The notes below the pieces were generated by a model. That model saw nothing but the letters and a program-made list of their open reading frames with translations, was not told the DNA's origin and ran no database searches. From assembly GCA_029216955.1 (NCBI GenBank), contig JANAVB010033217.1:925640-989639 (forward strand): a DNA stretch of 64,000 nucleotides, given 5' to 3'. The position numbers and the translations under genes were made by a program. This document shows positions 11,155 through 20,462 of the stretch, piece by piece (position 1 is the stretch's first letter; each line of letters starts with the position of its first letter). Source of the DNA: Iris pallida. Its lineage: Eukaryota; Streptophyta; Magnoliopsida; Asparagales; Iridaceae.

Positions 11155-12720
11155 TTAACTTATAACAGCTTCATCTAAAATTCCAAGTTCACGACAAAGA
11201 AAATTGAAGCGCTCTTCGGATAATGGCTTTATAAAGAAATCTGCTAACTGATGATCAGTGTCAATAAATTCTAAGTTAATCGTACCATTTTGCTGATGAT
11301 CACGCAAAAAGTGGTGACGTATTTCAATGTGCTTCGTGCATGAGTGACAAATGGGGTTCTTAGTGAGATTTATAGCACTAGTATTGTCACAAAAGATTGG
11401 AATGTGCATAAAAGATAAATTGTAGTCTTCAAGGGTTTGTTTCATCCACAAAATTTGTGCACAACAACGCCCAGCTGCGATGTATTCAGCTTCTGTTGTG
11501 GATAGTGCGACAAAATTCTGCTTCTTGCTAAACCAAGAGACTAAAGCCTTTCCTAATAAATGACATGTACCGTTCGTACTTTTACGGTCGACCTTGTATC
11601 CAGCGAAATCAGCATCAGAGTAATTAATGAGATCAAATGATGTTGACTTGGGATACCATAGGCCCACTGTAACCGTACCCTTAAGGTATCGAAAGATACG
11701 CTTAACAGCAGTCATGTGTGATTCCTTAGGATTTGCTTGATATCTAGCACACAGGCAAACACTAAACATAATATCAGGGCGACTAGTAGTTAAATAGAGT
11801 AGACTGCCTATCATACCTCGATACTTACGTTGGTCCACGGGTTTGCCGCTATCATCTGGTTCTAGTTTGGTTGAAGTAGCCATTGAAGTGCTGATTGGTT
11901 TGACGTTGTCAAGGTCGAATTTCTTCAGCATGTCCTTTGTATACTTTGACTGACAGATGAAGGTTCCATTTGACATTTGTTTGACTTGCAGCCCAAGAAA
12001 GTAGTTGAGCTCCCCCATCATGCTCATCTCAAACTCGGTCTGCATACACTTGACAAAATCTTGACAAAGGGTTTCATCAGTAGAACCAAATATAATATCA
12101 TCTACGTATATTTGTACTAAAAGAATAGTGTCTTTAAAAGATTTTATGAAAAATGTGGTGTCAATATTCCCTTTTGAAAAACCTTTCTCAAGCAAGAAAT
12201 TGCTTAGGCGTTCATACCAAGCTCTAGGGGCTTGTTTGAGCCCATACAAAGCTTTCTTTAGCTTGAACACGTGGTCGAAAAATTTATGATTTTCAAAGCC
12301 AGGAGGTTGTTTCACATAAACTTCCTCCTTAATAAATCCATTCAAGAAAGAACTTTTAACATCCATTTGAAATAATTTAAGTTTTGAAAATTTGCAAATG
12401 CACAAAGCATCCGAATGGATTCCAATCTAGCAACAGGAGCATACGTCTCATCGTAGTCGATACCTTCCTCTTGGTTGTATCCTTGGGCTACTAGACGAGC
12501 TTTGTTGCGTGTGATTGAACCATCTTCATTTACTTTGTTTCTAAAAACCCATTTAGTGCCAATGATCGAGTGATTTGCCGGTCTAGGAACGAGTTCCCAA
12601 ACTTGGCTCCTCTCGAATTGGTTGAGTTCCTCTTGCATAGCAGAAATCCAAAATTTATCATTAAAAACTTCTACAATATTTTTCGGCTCAATTTGTGAAA
12701 TAAAGGCAGTGCTAGCAATA
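11155..12720 (-). pseudogene. Copia reverse transcriptase and RNase H
   Basis: The element-strand order is RT N-terminus ([42 protein letters not shown], positions 12638 to about 12380), then [26 protein letters not shown], the KALYGLKQAPRAWY motif and the catalytic IYVDDIIFGS motif near 12105. RNase H follows with STTEAEYIAA, CDNTSAI and TKHIEIRHHFLRDH. A one-base shift near 12380 separates the two RT parts, and another break lies near 12720 at the junction to integrase. The C-terminal 416-residue frame (12405 to 11155) is itself intact, including the Asp-Asp pair. It would copy element RNA into DNA in cytoplasmic virus-like particles. Confidence 0.92.
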
Positions 12721-14185
12721 GAGTCTCTTAATGATGATTAGTAGTTACTCTACGTGAAACCTCATCTATTACCAAATTTTCTGGATGTGACGGCTTGAAA
12801 GAGAATTTCTTTGGCAAGCCCTCCAGAGAATTGGTTTCGGTTGTGGTATTCATTGGAGTAGAAGTTGATGGCTCAACAGCATCATCAAGAGTAGCTGCTG
12901 CACTGTTATCTTCATCAAAAGTCACATTTGTAGACTCTTCCATAATTAATGAGCGTTTGTTAAAAACTCTATATCCCTTGCTCTTGGCAGCATAGCCAAG
13001 GAAAATACCATCGTCAGCTTTGGCATCAAATTTGCCTAAGTTGTCTTTGGTGTTAAGGATAAAGCATCTACAACCAAAAACTCTAAAATAAAAAACATTT
13101 TGGGGTTCTCCCAAACCAAAGCTCATAGGGTGTTTTCTTCGTAATAGGACGAATAAGCACCCTATTTAAGATGTGGCATGCTGTACTGACAGCTTCAGCC
13201 CAAAGTATTTCGGAAGTAAAAATTTATTCAACATGACTCTAACCATATCGCCAAGAGTCCTATTTTTCGGCTCCATAACACCATTTTGTTGAGGAGTTCT
13301 TGGACAAGAAAATTCATGATCAAAGCCATTAAAATTTCAAAACTTTTCAAGATTAGAATTTTCGAATTTGCCTCCATGATCACTTCAGATTTGAGCAATC
13401 ATGTAGCCTGTTTCATTTTGAACTTTCTTTGCAAAAATCTTGGAAACTGAAATAGCATCACTTTTATTTGTAAGAAAGAAAATCCAAGTAAATCTAGAGA
13501 AATCATCAACAATAACAAAGGCGTAGAGTTTTCCACCAAGACTGGCTACTCTACTAGGGCCAAATAAATCCATATGGAGAAGTTGCAAAGGTCTAGAAGT
13601 ACTTACAGAGTTTATAGAATGAAATAAGGACTTAGTTGCCTTATTTAATTCACATTCGGCACATACCGTGTCCTTTTTGAATGTGATATCGGGCAAGCCT
13701 CTAACTAGTTTCTTAGTCGATAGCCTGGATATAGTATCCATGTTGGCATGACCAAGACGCTGGTGCCATAATAATCTTTTATCCTTATGAGCATATAGGC
13801 ATCTACCTGCATTGTTAGTATCTATAGACAAATAAAAAATATAAATGTTATCCTCTCTTACCCCTTCAAAATCAATGTCTTCCGTTGACCTATCATAAAT
13901 AAGGCATTTGTTTTGTCCAAAGTTAATATCATATCCATGGTCAGCAAGATGACTAATGCTGAGCAGGTTATGCTTTAACTCGGTCACTAGGCAGACATGC
14001 TTTATTACGGGTGAGGGAGGATGACCAATAATACCATTACCTATAATATAATCTTTTAGGTTGTTATCGAAGGATACATATCCTTCTTTCTTCATCGATA
14101 GTGATACGAAAAGATTTGCGTCTCCCGTCATATGCCGCGAGCATCCACTATCGAGAATCCACTTAGTTGAGGAGGGAAGGTCCAC
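12719..14185 (-). pseudogene. Copia protease, GAG-pre-integrase and integrase
   Basis: It begins with the protease motif WILDSGCSRHMTG (Asp-Ser-Gly). The His/Cys zinc-binding GAG-pre-integrase domain follows (LLWHQRLGHAN, CAECELNKA). The integrase core has LHMDLFGP, then SDHGG and QQNGVMEPKNRT, so all three acidic catalytic residues (D, D, E) can be seen. Stops interrupt at 13389 (IAQI-stop-SDHGG, likely CGA to TGA) and near 13345 and 13160. The C-terminal part (VFGCRCFILNTKDNLGKFD, GIFLGYAAKSKGYRVFN) runs from 13126 to 12728. It processes the polyprotein and integrates cDNA. This copy is dead. Confidence 0.92.
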
Positions 14186-15086
14186 CTACATCAAGAGTAG
14201 ATGTGACCATTGGTACCCAAGTTCTTGAGGGTCCTAAAAAGTTAGTTTTTGGAAACCATGCATATATCTTTCTATCTACTAATCTTCTAATTCTACATTG
14301 TGGTGAAATGTGTCCATGTAAACCACAATAAGTACATGTAGCATTCCTATTTATATTAGGAGCATGCTGATGATGTCTATAAGTAGAGTGATGAGGAGAA
14401 GTATGATGATATGTAGAATTAGCATGGTGATGATGACTATGTGTAGAGTAATATGGAGTGGCATGGTGATATTGTCTATATGGAGTAGCATGGTGATGAT
14501 GTCTATATGTAGAGTGATGGTAGTGTTGTTTTTGTGCAACATGGTGATGATTGTATCTATGTGTAGCATGATGATTTTGTGACATATGATAGTTATTTCT
14601 ACGTGCATGTGGTTTGTGTGCTTTGTGAAAGTGTGTGTATATGTAAGCATGATTACGTGTTGCAAGTGGATGACGTGGGTGAGAAGTATCATGCTTTGTG
14701 TGTGTCTCTTGGGTTTGAGGTTGAGCAACCTGTTTTTCCAATTTAGTCTCTAATTTCTTAGAGACAGCTTGCAGTTCAGTAACCTTAGCATTCAAACCAT
14801 ATATCTTAGTAATAGAAATCTTGTGTCTACTCTTTTCTTCTGCAAGCTCCGTGTTGAGTGCTGTGATTTCTTGTGTTTGTTGATCAATGCGTGCTTCAGC
14901 ATCATGTAAGCTTATTTTAAGCTTAGATACCTCATTTGTGTCATTCGTGGGTGAAGTGTCTCTAATGTTATCAAGCAGTAAAGAAAGTCTTTGAATTTCG
15001 ACTTCATGACTTTTGATCTTTTCCTTGGCATATTTATATTTACCAATGACCTTTTTATGATCGTCAAGTAAATCGGTAAAAGCATC
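14163..15086 (-). pseudogene. Copia Gag C-terminal region: coiled coil, histidine-rich tract, second zinc knuckle
   Basis: Reading leftward from about 15086, a heptad-rich segment (DDHKKVIGKYKYAKEKIKS, KISLHDAEARIDQQTQEITA) looks like a coiled coil. The frame open from 14795 then holds about 120 residues with 37 histidines by my count (HHHATPYR, HHHHANSTYHH types). Next comes a second CCHC knuckle CTYCGLHGHISPQC, and the open frame ends shortly before the protease. The coiled-coil plus second knuckle layout is familiar from plant copia Gag. The histidine tract is unusual. Phase breaks near 15090 and 14800 may exist because long open frames stop there. Confidence 0.7.
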
Positions 15087-15118
15087 GCCAAGTTATCAAA
15101 AGTGAAGTCAACAAGAGA

Positions 15119-16195
15119 TTAGTTTGATACCTTGTCGGACGTTGCCATTAGGCACACGTTTGCAGCGTCTTGTGGAGAGTCCTTTTCTTCCTCGGATTCA
15201 CTAGCTTCGCTTTCATGCCAAATGCTCATGTTGGCATATTTCTTTGAGGAAGTCTTCTTGTATGGTTTCTCATAACGGTTGCTCTTCTTTAAGAATGGAC
15301 AGTCTTTTCGGACGTGTCCCGTCTTCTTGCAACTGTAGCAGGTAGGCTCTTCTTCGTCGTCTTCTTGTGGTTCCTTTTTTCTTCGGTTGAAGCGAAGAAA
15401 TTTCTTGAAGTTGCGGACGAGGAGAGCTTGATCATCACCTTCTGAGTTGTTGTCATCCGTCTCTTCGGGGTCAGCCCTCCGTCTGTGAGCTTTCAGTGCG
15501 ATCTCTTTAGCCTTAGGAGCAGGCTCTTCGAAGTCCTTGAGGTCAAGCTCATGAGTCATCAGCTTTTCCATCAAGGTCTCCATGAACATGGTTGTGAGAT
15601 CATTCATTTCTATGATGGCTGTCAGCTTAGGGTTCTAAATCTTTGGTAGTCCCCCTAAGTAGCTTGCGAATCTTCTCATGATTTGAATATTGTTTGCCGA
15701 ACGAAGATAGGGGATTGATGATGTCGAGGAATCTTGTGAACATTTGCGTGATCGTCTCGTTTGGCTTCATCTTGAAAGCCTCATATTCTTGCGTGAGACG
15801 GCTTATCTTTGATTCCTTGACTTGGGTGGTTCCCTCATGCGTCACTTCTAGAAGTCTCCATACTTCGTGAGAGGTGGTGCATGTTGATACCCTGTTGAAC
15901 TCATTCCTGTCTATAGCACAGAACAAAGCATTAATAGCTCTCGCGTCGAGACTTGCATGTTTCTTCTCCTCGTCTGAATATTTGTCATGTGATTTTTCAA
16001 CGAGATCACCATTGACAACTATCCTGGCGGGCTTTTTATAACCATCGGTGACGATGGTCCACAGGTCAAAGTCTAGCTACTTGAAATAAAAACTCATCCT
16101 AGTTTTCCAATAGGTGTAGTTCCATCAAATAGGGGAGACCTATGAGTGGACTGCCCTTCACCGTGATTGGAAATCAAAGATTGTGTGGTTGCCAT
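15119..16195 (-). pseudogene. Copia Gag (UBN2-type) with CCHC zinc knuckle
   Basis: The likely start is ATG at 16195, shortly downstream of the primer-binding site. Readable parts are the N-terminus with PLFDG, then LDLWTIVTDGYKKPARIV and ALFCAIDRNEFNRVSTC. HEVWRLLEVTHEGTTQVKESKI and ETITQMFTRFLDIINPL (15926-15627) follow, and then a separate frame with CYSCKKTGHVRKDC (CCHC) near 15315. Small deletions shift the frame after PLFDG (around 16115) and after RKLLR (around 15640), and a stop lies near 16078. Gag forms the virus-like particle and binds the RNA. This copy cannot give a full protein. Confidence 0.88.
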
Positions 16196-16235
16196 GGATC
16201 AGCTCTAGGATGTTAGTCCTTGTTGAGAGAACAGA

Positions 16236-16247
16236 GCTCTGATACCA
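16236..16247 (-). other. Primer-binding site of inner copia (tRNA-iMet)
   Basis: The minus strand reads TGGTATCAGAGC, 2 nt from the 5' LTR end. It is the standard plant initiator tRNA-Met complement. Confidence 0.95.
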
Positions 16248-16249
16248 AT

Positions 16250-17194
16250 TGAAGAACAGATGGCAACTCTAGAGGGGGGTGAATAGAGTTTATAGCGATA
16301 ATAGCCAATTAAAAATTTAAACTCTTTCACAAGTAAAACTAATCAGAGTAAATGCAGAAATAAAAAAGAGCAAGAAAGCATACGCAAATACAGCCAATTT
16401 TTAACCTGGTTTCCCTCGTGGAGGACTAGTCCGGGCCTGAGAACTCTAGCTCAGGATTAAATCCACTATTTGTGAAATAGTAGTTACAGCCCCGTGCCTT
16501 TTCTTCAGAAGAGCACGTCAACTTCTTACAAAGATCGCAGTGGCGATGCTTGGAATTTTTCAAGCGACTTCTTGAACTCTTGCACAAACTCCTAACTGAA
16601 AAATGCTGAGCACTTGAGGCTTAGGGAGCTTGTGGCTAGTAGATAAAGAAGGGTATGGCTTGTATTGAGCTTTAGAGAGAAGAGAAGAGAAGATTGGATG
16701 ATTTTTAAAATGAGATAATTTATGGCCTATTTATAGGATACTAGTAGGCAGAATTCGGCCAGAATTCTGGTAGGAATTTTCAAATATTTGGCCGTTGGAC
16801 AACTAGCAACCAGCCAACCCTAAAAATTAGGGTGCTAATTTTTAGGGGACAGAGTTCGGACCCGAACTCTGTGTGGAGGCAGAGTTCGGCCCGAACTCTG
16901 TCTCCAGAGCACAGAATAGGTCTTAAGGTCCAATGGGCTTATTTTGGATGTGTGGAGCTTATGGATTTTGGGTAGGTTATAAGGTTAAGTCTCAAGAGCT
17001 CAGCACAACTCAGCTTACATCAGTCTAGACTCAATAAATTTATAAAATACAGACTCAAAAATGACTTGTATTGCAAAAACTGAGCAGTCGTCTGACTTGA
17101 GCTGGATGTAGTCGTCGTGTGTCGTATTGAATTATTACAAGTATTATTTAGTCAATGTTATCAATATTCGGTTGACTGTGACTTTGTGTCAACA
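16250..17194 (-). mobile_element. 5' LTR of inner copia
   Basis: This 945-bp repeat matches 8170-9110. It carries paired palindromes at 16850-16871 (one extra base in the centre) and 16880-16900. It is followed by CATGG at 17195-17199. Confidence 0.94.
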
Positions 17195-17924
17195 CATGGT
17201 ACGTGGAAAATTAAATAGAACATGAAAATGAAAATGATACAAGGCAGAGATGTCAAAATATGTAACCTCATCAGTAGATCCTGCTTTGGACAGAATAGTG
17301 TTGAAGACAATACGATGAAGTTCATAGAAATAGGGATTGAGATATTTGGCAAGAAGCTTGCGTGGACGTGTGTTAGGTGTACACAAATCGTCTTTGAAGC
17401 TTTCTAGGGATGACCCTATCGGGGAATTGAAACATGCGAGCTTCGACAAGTTTCTCCCATGAGTTGGGCTCCGAAAATTTCAAGGTATTCAGCCAAGTCA
17501 AAGTCATCAAAGGAAATGTCAATGCCAGCAACACGTGAATATAACCGTGTATCATCATGATTAAGATTGCAATAAAACATTTGAATGGCATTGCGAAAGA
17601 TAACTGAATTTGTAGTGACATGTTCATCAAGACATAAATCATAGAATAGTGAATCATATTGTGAAAATATGGTAAGTTAATAGGATGACCCGTATACACG
17701 GGACGTGATCGAAAATCACTAAACCATTCATTGGAAGCATTTAGTGACACAAATATTCGGTCATCGTACGTGTTCGGGTCAATAGGACGAGGTGGATTGG
17801 ACAACGGGTGAGTTGGTTGTTGAAAAGGTTGTTCAATGGGTTGTTCAACACGACGAGGAGGATTCGAAGAGGACGCACCCTCGGTTCGAAGCCTCTTTCC
17901 TCTATTGAACAACTTGGGAGCCAT
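17195..17924 (-). pseudogene. ORF X, N-terminal half (outer copia)
   Basis: It starts at ATG 17924 with MAPKLFNRGKRLRTEGASSSN, a low-complexity proline/glutamine stretch, then DRIFVSLNASNEWFSDFRSRPVY. A frame break lies between about 17450 and 17370. The frame ending at the insertion has ELHRIVFNTILSKAGS and TYFDISALYHFHFHVLFNFPRT. The inner copia interrupts it at 17195 and the frame continues in phase from 8169. The whole protein would be about 400 residues or more. I cannot assign a function. Similarity to the plant PF20167-type 'transposon protein' family is my recollection and needs a profile search. Confidence 0.6.
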
Positions 17925-18707
17925 GAAATAATAAAAAAAATGTAAGAAATTGAGATGGAGAGAATAGTGAAATTATACCTCAAAAAGTTGATGAAGGATG
18001 GAAGAGAATGGTGCAAGAATCCCTTTCCTTGATTTTGGAGAAGAGGTATGCACTAGGATGGAAGAACTAGGGTTAGGATTTCAAAGGGAAGAGTTTGGAG
18101 AAGTTTGGAAGGTGGCAATAGAGGAGAGAGAGAGAGAGAGGGCGAACCCAGTTAGAATATTAGGGGTTCGAATGGTCGGAGCAAATATGGACCATTGGAT
18201 CAACTTTACATCAGCGGCTGAGCCCGCTTACAGTTCTGGAAGGACCAGACCGAATTCGGCCCGAACTCTGTGTTAGGCAGAGTTCAGCCCGAATTTCGGT
18301 TTCTAGGGCCAGTATAGAAATCAGGCTGAAAAGTTTGAAAATAAAGATAGTTTTAAAAGAAATGAAGGAAAGGAAGAATGAATGCAACAGTTATAGCATG
18401 AAGAATAACATAAAGTTCAAAAAATTTTCAAAGATTGAAAGCTAAATGAAGTTCAAAATTTTGAATTTAGCAAGTTATAGATAGAAGTATACCATGTAAT
18501 AAACAAGGAGTTATGCCACAATTCAGTATGGTGAAACTGCCATGGGTTAGCTGCAGGGGCCGGATCCCAGCTAGCGGTAGTCCTGAGGACTAGTGTACCG
18601 TGTCGCTTAGGCTTTTACGCCTGGTTATCAGAAGGACCCTTTCGGCTTGTACCCATAACAAATTCATCGTAAAGAACCAAGATATAATCGATATTTATGC
18701 CTTGTAA
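17925..18707 (-). other. Region upstream of outer ORF X, remnant of outer copia
   Basis: It is non-coding and homologous to 10377-11145 of the inner copia. It holds a GA tract (18124-18143), the paired palindromes at 18249-18299 and the conserved block at 18535-18665. Homology stops near 18707, where G1 LTR sequence starts, so the outer copia's pol has been lost. Confidence 0.65.
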
Positions 18708-19123
18708 ATTATTCTTTTGAGGCGTTTAGCCGCCGAGCAAGTGTTAGCTAGTGTTGAATACTTATATTTCTTGTCTTCCTAAGGGCTGTAACATGATTGA
18801 CAAATCCTAGGATTGATCGTGTATGACTGAAACTCTTGCTAGTCCTCGCATTTTGTACGACTAGCTTTATGATCATCTATATATGAAATATATGTGACGC
18901 CTTACTATGGAATATCTGATGGTCTAACATCTAGTAAATATTATTACTTGCTTGAGATTAAGACACTAGGCTTGTTTTTAACCATAAGAGAATGATGGCT
19001 TGTAGATAAATCCTCATACATCTAGACAGCCGTGACTGTATATCGAGGTGGATTACACTTCTATATACATAGCTGGCTGTGTCTGTCCCCCGCTCTCCAG
19101 TATTCTGGTTCTGGGGCGTGACA
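18708..19123 (+). mobile_element. G1 5' LTR, 3'-terminal fragment
   Basis: It matches the last ~420 bases of the LTRs at 1-2869 and 55667-58438, from 'attattcttttg.ggcgtttagccg' to 'ctggggcgtgaca'. The left ~2.3 kb is missing where it abuts the outer copia. Confidence 0.85.
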
Positions 19124-19132
19124 CGGTTTAAG

Positions 19133-19150
19133 TGGTGGCCCATGCAAGTC
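19133..19150 (+). other. G1 primer-binding site, tRNA-Ile(AAU)-like
   Basis: TGGTGGCCCATGCAAGTC lies 9 nt after the LTR. From memory of plant tRNA-Ile(AAU), whose 3' end is ...GACCTGCATGGGCCA plus CCA, this matches at 17 of 18 positions. LARDs A1 and A2 and element B have near-identical sites. Confidence 0.65.
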
Positions 19151-19245
19151 TTGTACATCAAGATGTGTGAGGGTTTTACCGGATAGATGTCTCACTCAGC
19201 ATTCGCCTTTGATCTCTACCCGCGACTTCTAATCTTCCTGAAATC

Positions 19246-20462
19246 TTGGCCTGGTTACATGCATATATCCTTGATCTATCTTGGTCCTTCCTTAATGTTC
19301 TCCATGTCATTTTCTTCAGTGGCGTTGCTCCTGGTCCTACCGATCATTCGGAAGGAGAACCACCAGTGAACCAGCCTCAACAAGGAGACCAAGCCCAGCT
19401 CTCAAGAGCAGCCTCTCGAGTTATGCCTTTCGGGGATCCAGAGCCACCAGTTCAGCCAGCTCAGCCTGCAGAGCCTGACAATGTAGTCTTGGTTGGACTC
19501 ATCCGGGAATTGCTCGCCTCTCAAGATCGTCGGGGCGATGTCCTGCACCAGATATTAGAGTCTGACACGGGTAGAGTTGGTTACCAAGGTAACAGTACAG
19601 CCAACAATTTGAAGCGCCTGAACCCTCCCTTTTTTGATGGCAGTGAAGATGCTATCGCTGCTGATGCGTAGATTCAGGACATAGAAGTTATCCTGGAGGC
19701 AGCCAAAATTCCAGAGGAGATATTAGTGCGCCTACAGTTATTAGACTTAGCCCGCACCTGGTGGGAGATATTAGTAGTTGGATTGGCAGCGCCTGTTCCA
19801 TGGGCGATATTCAGTGACAAGTTTCAGGTTAAGTACTTTGATGTAGTGGCTCGATATGATCTGCAGACGAGATTCACCAATTTAAAGCAAATGAGCAGAA
19901 CGGTCGATAGATATGCGGCCAAGTTTTCAAGACTGGGTCAGTTTGCTCCCACCTTGGTGGCAACCGAGTTGGATCGAGCGCAGCGGTTTCAGCAGGGACT
20001 CCACCTAGAAATTATTCTAGCTGTGGAACAATTCGAGCATCAAAATTTTGATACTGTCTTGAGGGAATCTAGGAGGCACGAGTATACCTCCCAGAGGATC
20101 GTGGACCGAACCGGAAGCAGGAAGAGGTCCCATGGACAGATGAGTTTGTCCTCAGCACCAGCCCCGACAGCTAGGGCTTTGTCGATTGGAGCTCCCCGAA
20201 GGACGAATTCAGTTACGTCGGTTCAGAATTCAACACCGACGTACCCTCAGCAACAAAAACGGAGACAGTCTTCCGTAATAGGCTGCACTCATTGTGGAAA
20301 GCTAGGACACGTTGTTTTGGAGTGTCGCAGAGCACAGGGACTGTGCTTGGCTTTGGGACACCGGACCACATGATAGGGTCATGCCCGAATAGAGCCAGTT
20401 CATCTTCGTCGAACCTAACTAGTCCATCGGTTAGGGGACCAGCCCCAGCACCAGTGGAATAG
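19246..20462 (+). pseudogene. G1 Gag
   Basis: This is a gypsy Gag with NLKRLNPPFFDG, ARTWWEILVVG, then FSDKFQVKYFDVVARYDLQTRFTNL and DRYAAKFSRLGQFAP. It ends in a zinc knuckle CTHCGKLGHVVLEC (CX2CX4HX4C) around 20284-20325. A TAG at 19669-19671 replaces an expected Trp codon (DADA-stop-IQDIE). A shift near 20350 moves the reading into the next phase, where TPDHMIGSCPNRA continues. A further TAG lies at 20460-20462. The upstream start is not certain, and I use the open frame from 19246. The role is particle assembly and RNA binding. Confidence 0.85.

Larger units (their letters stand above)
8170..17194 (-). mobile_element. Inner Ty1/copia element, Sirevirus-like, full length with LTRs and TSD
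   Basis: The two LTRs (8170-9110 and 16250-17194) are same-orientation repeats. The 5-bp target duplication CATGG is at 8165-8169 and 17195-17199. The primer-binding site is at 16236-16247 and the polypurine tract at 9111-9120, so the element is about 9.0 kb and transcribed leftward. Gene order on the minus strand is gag, protease, integrase, reverse transcriptase, RNase H, then a roughly 2-kb extra region with ORF X. The pol sequence (TKHIEIRHHFLRDH, QLADFFIKPLSEERF), the Met primer and extra DNA downstream of pol fit Sireviruses. Several frameshifts and stops make it non-functional. By eye the LTRs differ by about 4% over 245 bases. Confidence 0.93.
6320..18707 (-). mobile_element. Outer, decayed copia element (interrupted by inner copia)
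   Basis: The minus-strand remnant consists of an LTR (6347-7213), the 3' non-pol region (7214-8169 and 17195-18707) and ORF X. The match to the same parts of the inner copia (8170-17194) is close. Its gag-pol is absent: sequence homologous to the inner element stops near 18707, where a G1 LTR begins. The inner copia sits inside its ORF X. The LTR is flanked on its left by a primer-binding site, which should belong to the other side of an element, so the left end is a tandem or recombined structure. Confidence 0.75.
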
